From contig OW203734.1 in assembly GCA_934045075.1 (NCBI GenBank), positions 11,171,516-11,235,515 on the forward strand: a stretch of DNA of 64,000 nucleotides, written 5' to 3'. Below, one piece after another: positions 63,917 through 64,000 of the stretch. Each line of letters starts with the position of its first letter. The first letter of the stretch is position 1. A program made the translations under genes and the position numbers. The notes under the pieces were generated by a model. It searched no databases. It was not told the origin of the DNA and saw only the letters and a program-made list of their open reading frames with translations. Source of the stretch: Yponomeuta sedellus. Lineage: Eukaryota; Arthropoda; Insecta; Lepidoptera; Yponomeutidae.

Positions 63917-64000
63917 GCCCTGCAAGCAGAACTGGTCATGTTCAAAGATCTCTGATATTATTATTATTAATTCTTAATTTCACAAAAGATAATGTTCGAA

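Overview
This window looks like nuclear DNA of a moth or butterfly (Lepidoptera). It is AT-rich and packed with short retroposons of lepidopteran type: 5S rRNA-derived SINEs, tRNA-derived SINEs and RTE-like LINE 3' ends with (GAAGAA)n or (ATG)n-like tails. No complete protein-coding gene is visible. All long open frames fall in transposon remnants, simple repeats or SINE bodies. The best host-gene signal is one possible 55-bp internal exon at 28259-28313, so the window may be a large intron or an intergenic desert.

Family names used here are my own. S5: 5S rRNA-derived SINE, about 19 copies, 1 per 3-4 kb, many with 9-12 bp target-site duplications (TSDs). B: SINE-like element sharing its 3' end with RTE LINE fragments. 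T: tRNA-like SINE in which 5 of 11 copies are inverted dimers. G, H, J: further tRNA-derived SINEs. L3: LINE 3' ends with a TTATTGTAC motif. D, Q, R, U, W and S: terminal-inverted-repeat or foldback elements (MITE-like). F: a palindromic element in two copies.

Layout. 0-5 kb: S5 remnant, short perfect hairpins, a hairpin cluster with F copy 1 (2467-2990) and foldback element S (3547-3852). 5-7 kb: a four-unit tandem array of about 214 bp and a B element. 8-10.4 kb: an RTE end, S5 and B copies and a (GGAT)n tract. 12-21 kb: T and G elements, MITEs Q and U, and several nested SINEs. 22-25.7 kb: decayed DNA transposase and RTE ends. 25.7-35.4 kb: D, S5, J, G and T copies, the candidate exon, MITE W, and MITE R inserted in a T copy. 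36-45.4 kb: a 330-bp (GAAA)n inside a J SINE, a 310-bp (ATAAT)n, and T dimers. 47-52.5 kb: S5 between long direct repeats, F copy 2, a B element in an RT fragment and a decayed Jockey-like LINE. 53-64 kb: Q and D copies, the largest T dimer, a split S5, a 54-bp minisatellite, and G, H and RT ends.

The most unusual pattern is repeated fold-back structure. Five T elements are inverted dimers bounded by their own 9-15 bp direct repeats, so they probably inserted as ready-made palindromes. Templated snap-back insertions also occur inside unrelated retroposon fragments. The sequence shows the structures; the mechanism is inference. The elements share no common biochemical pathway. They are parasites, with SINEs and MITEs depending on LINE or transposase partners that are present here only as fragments.
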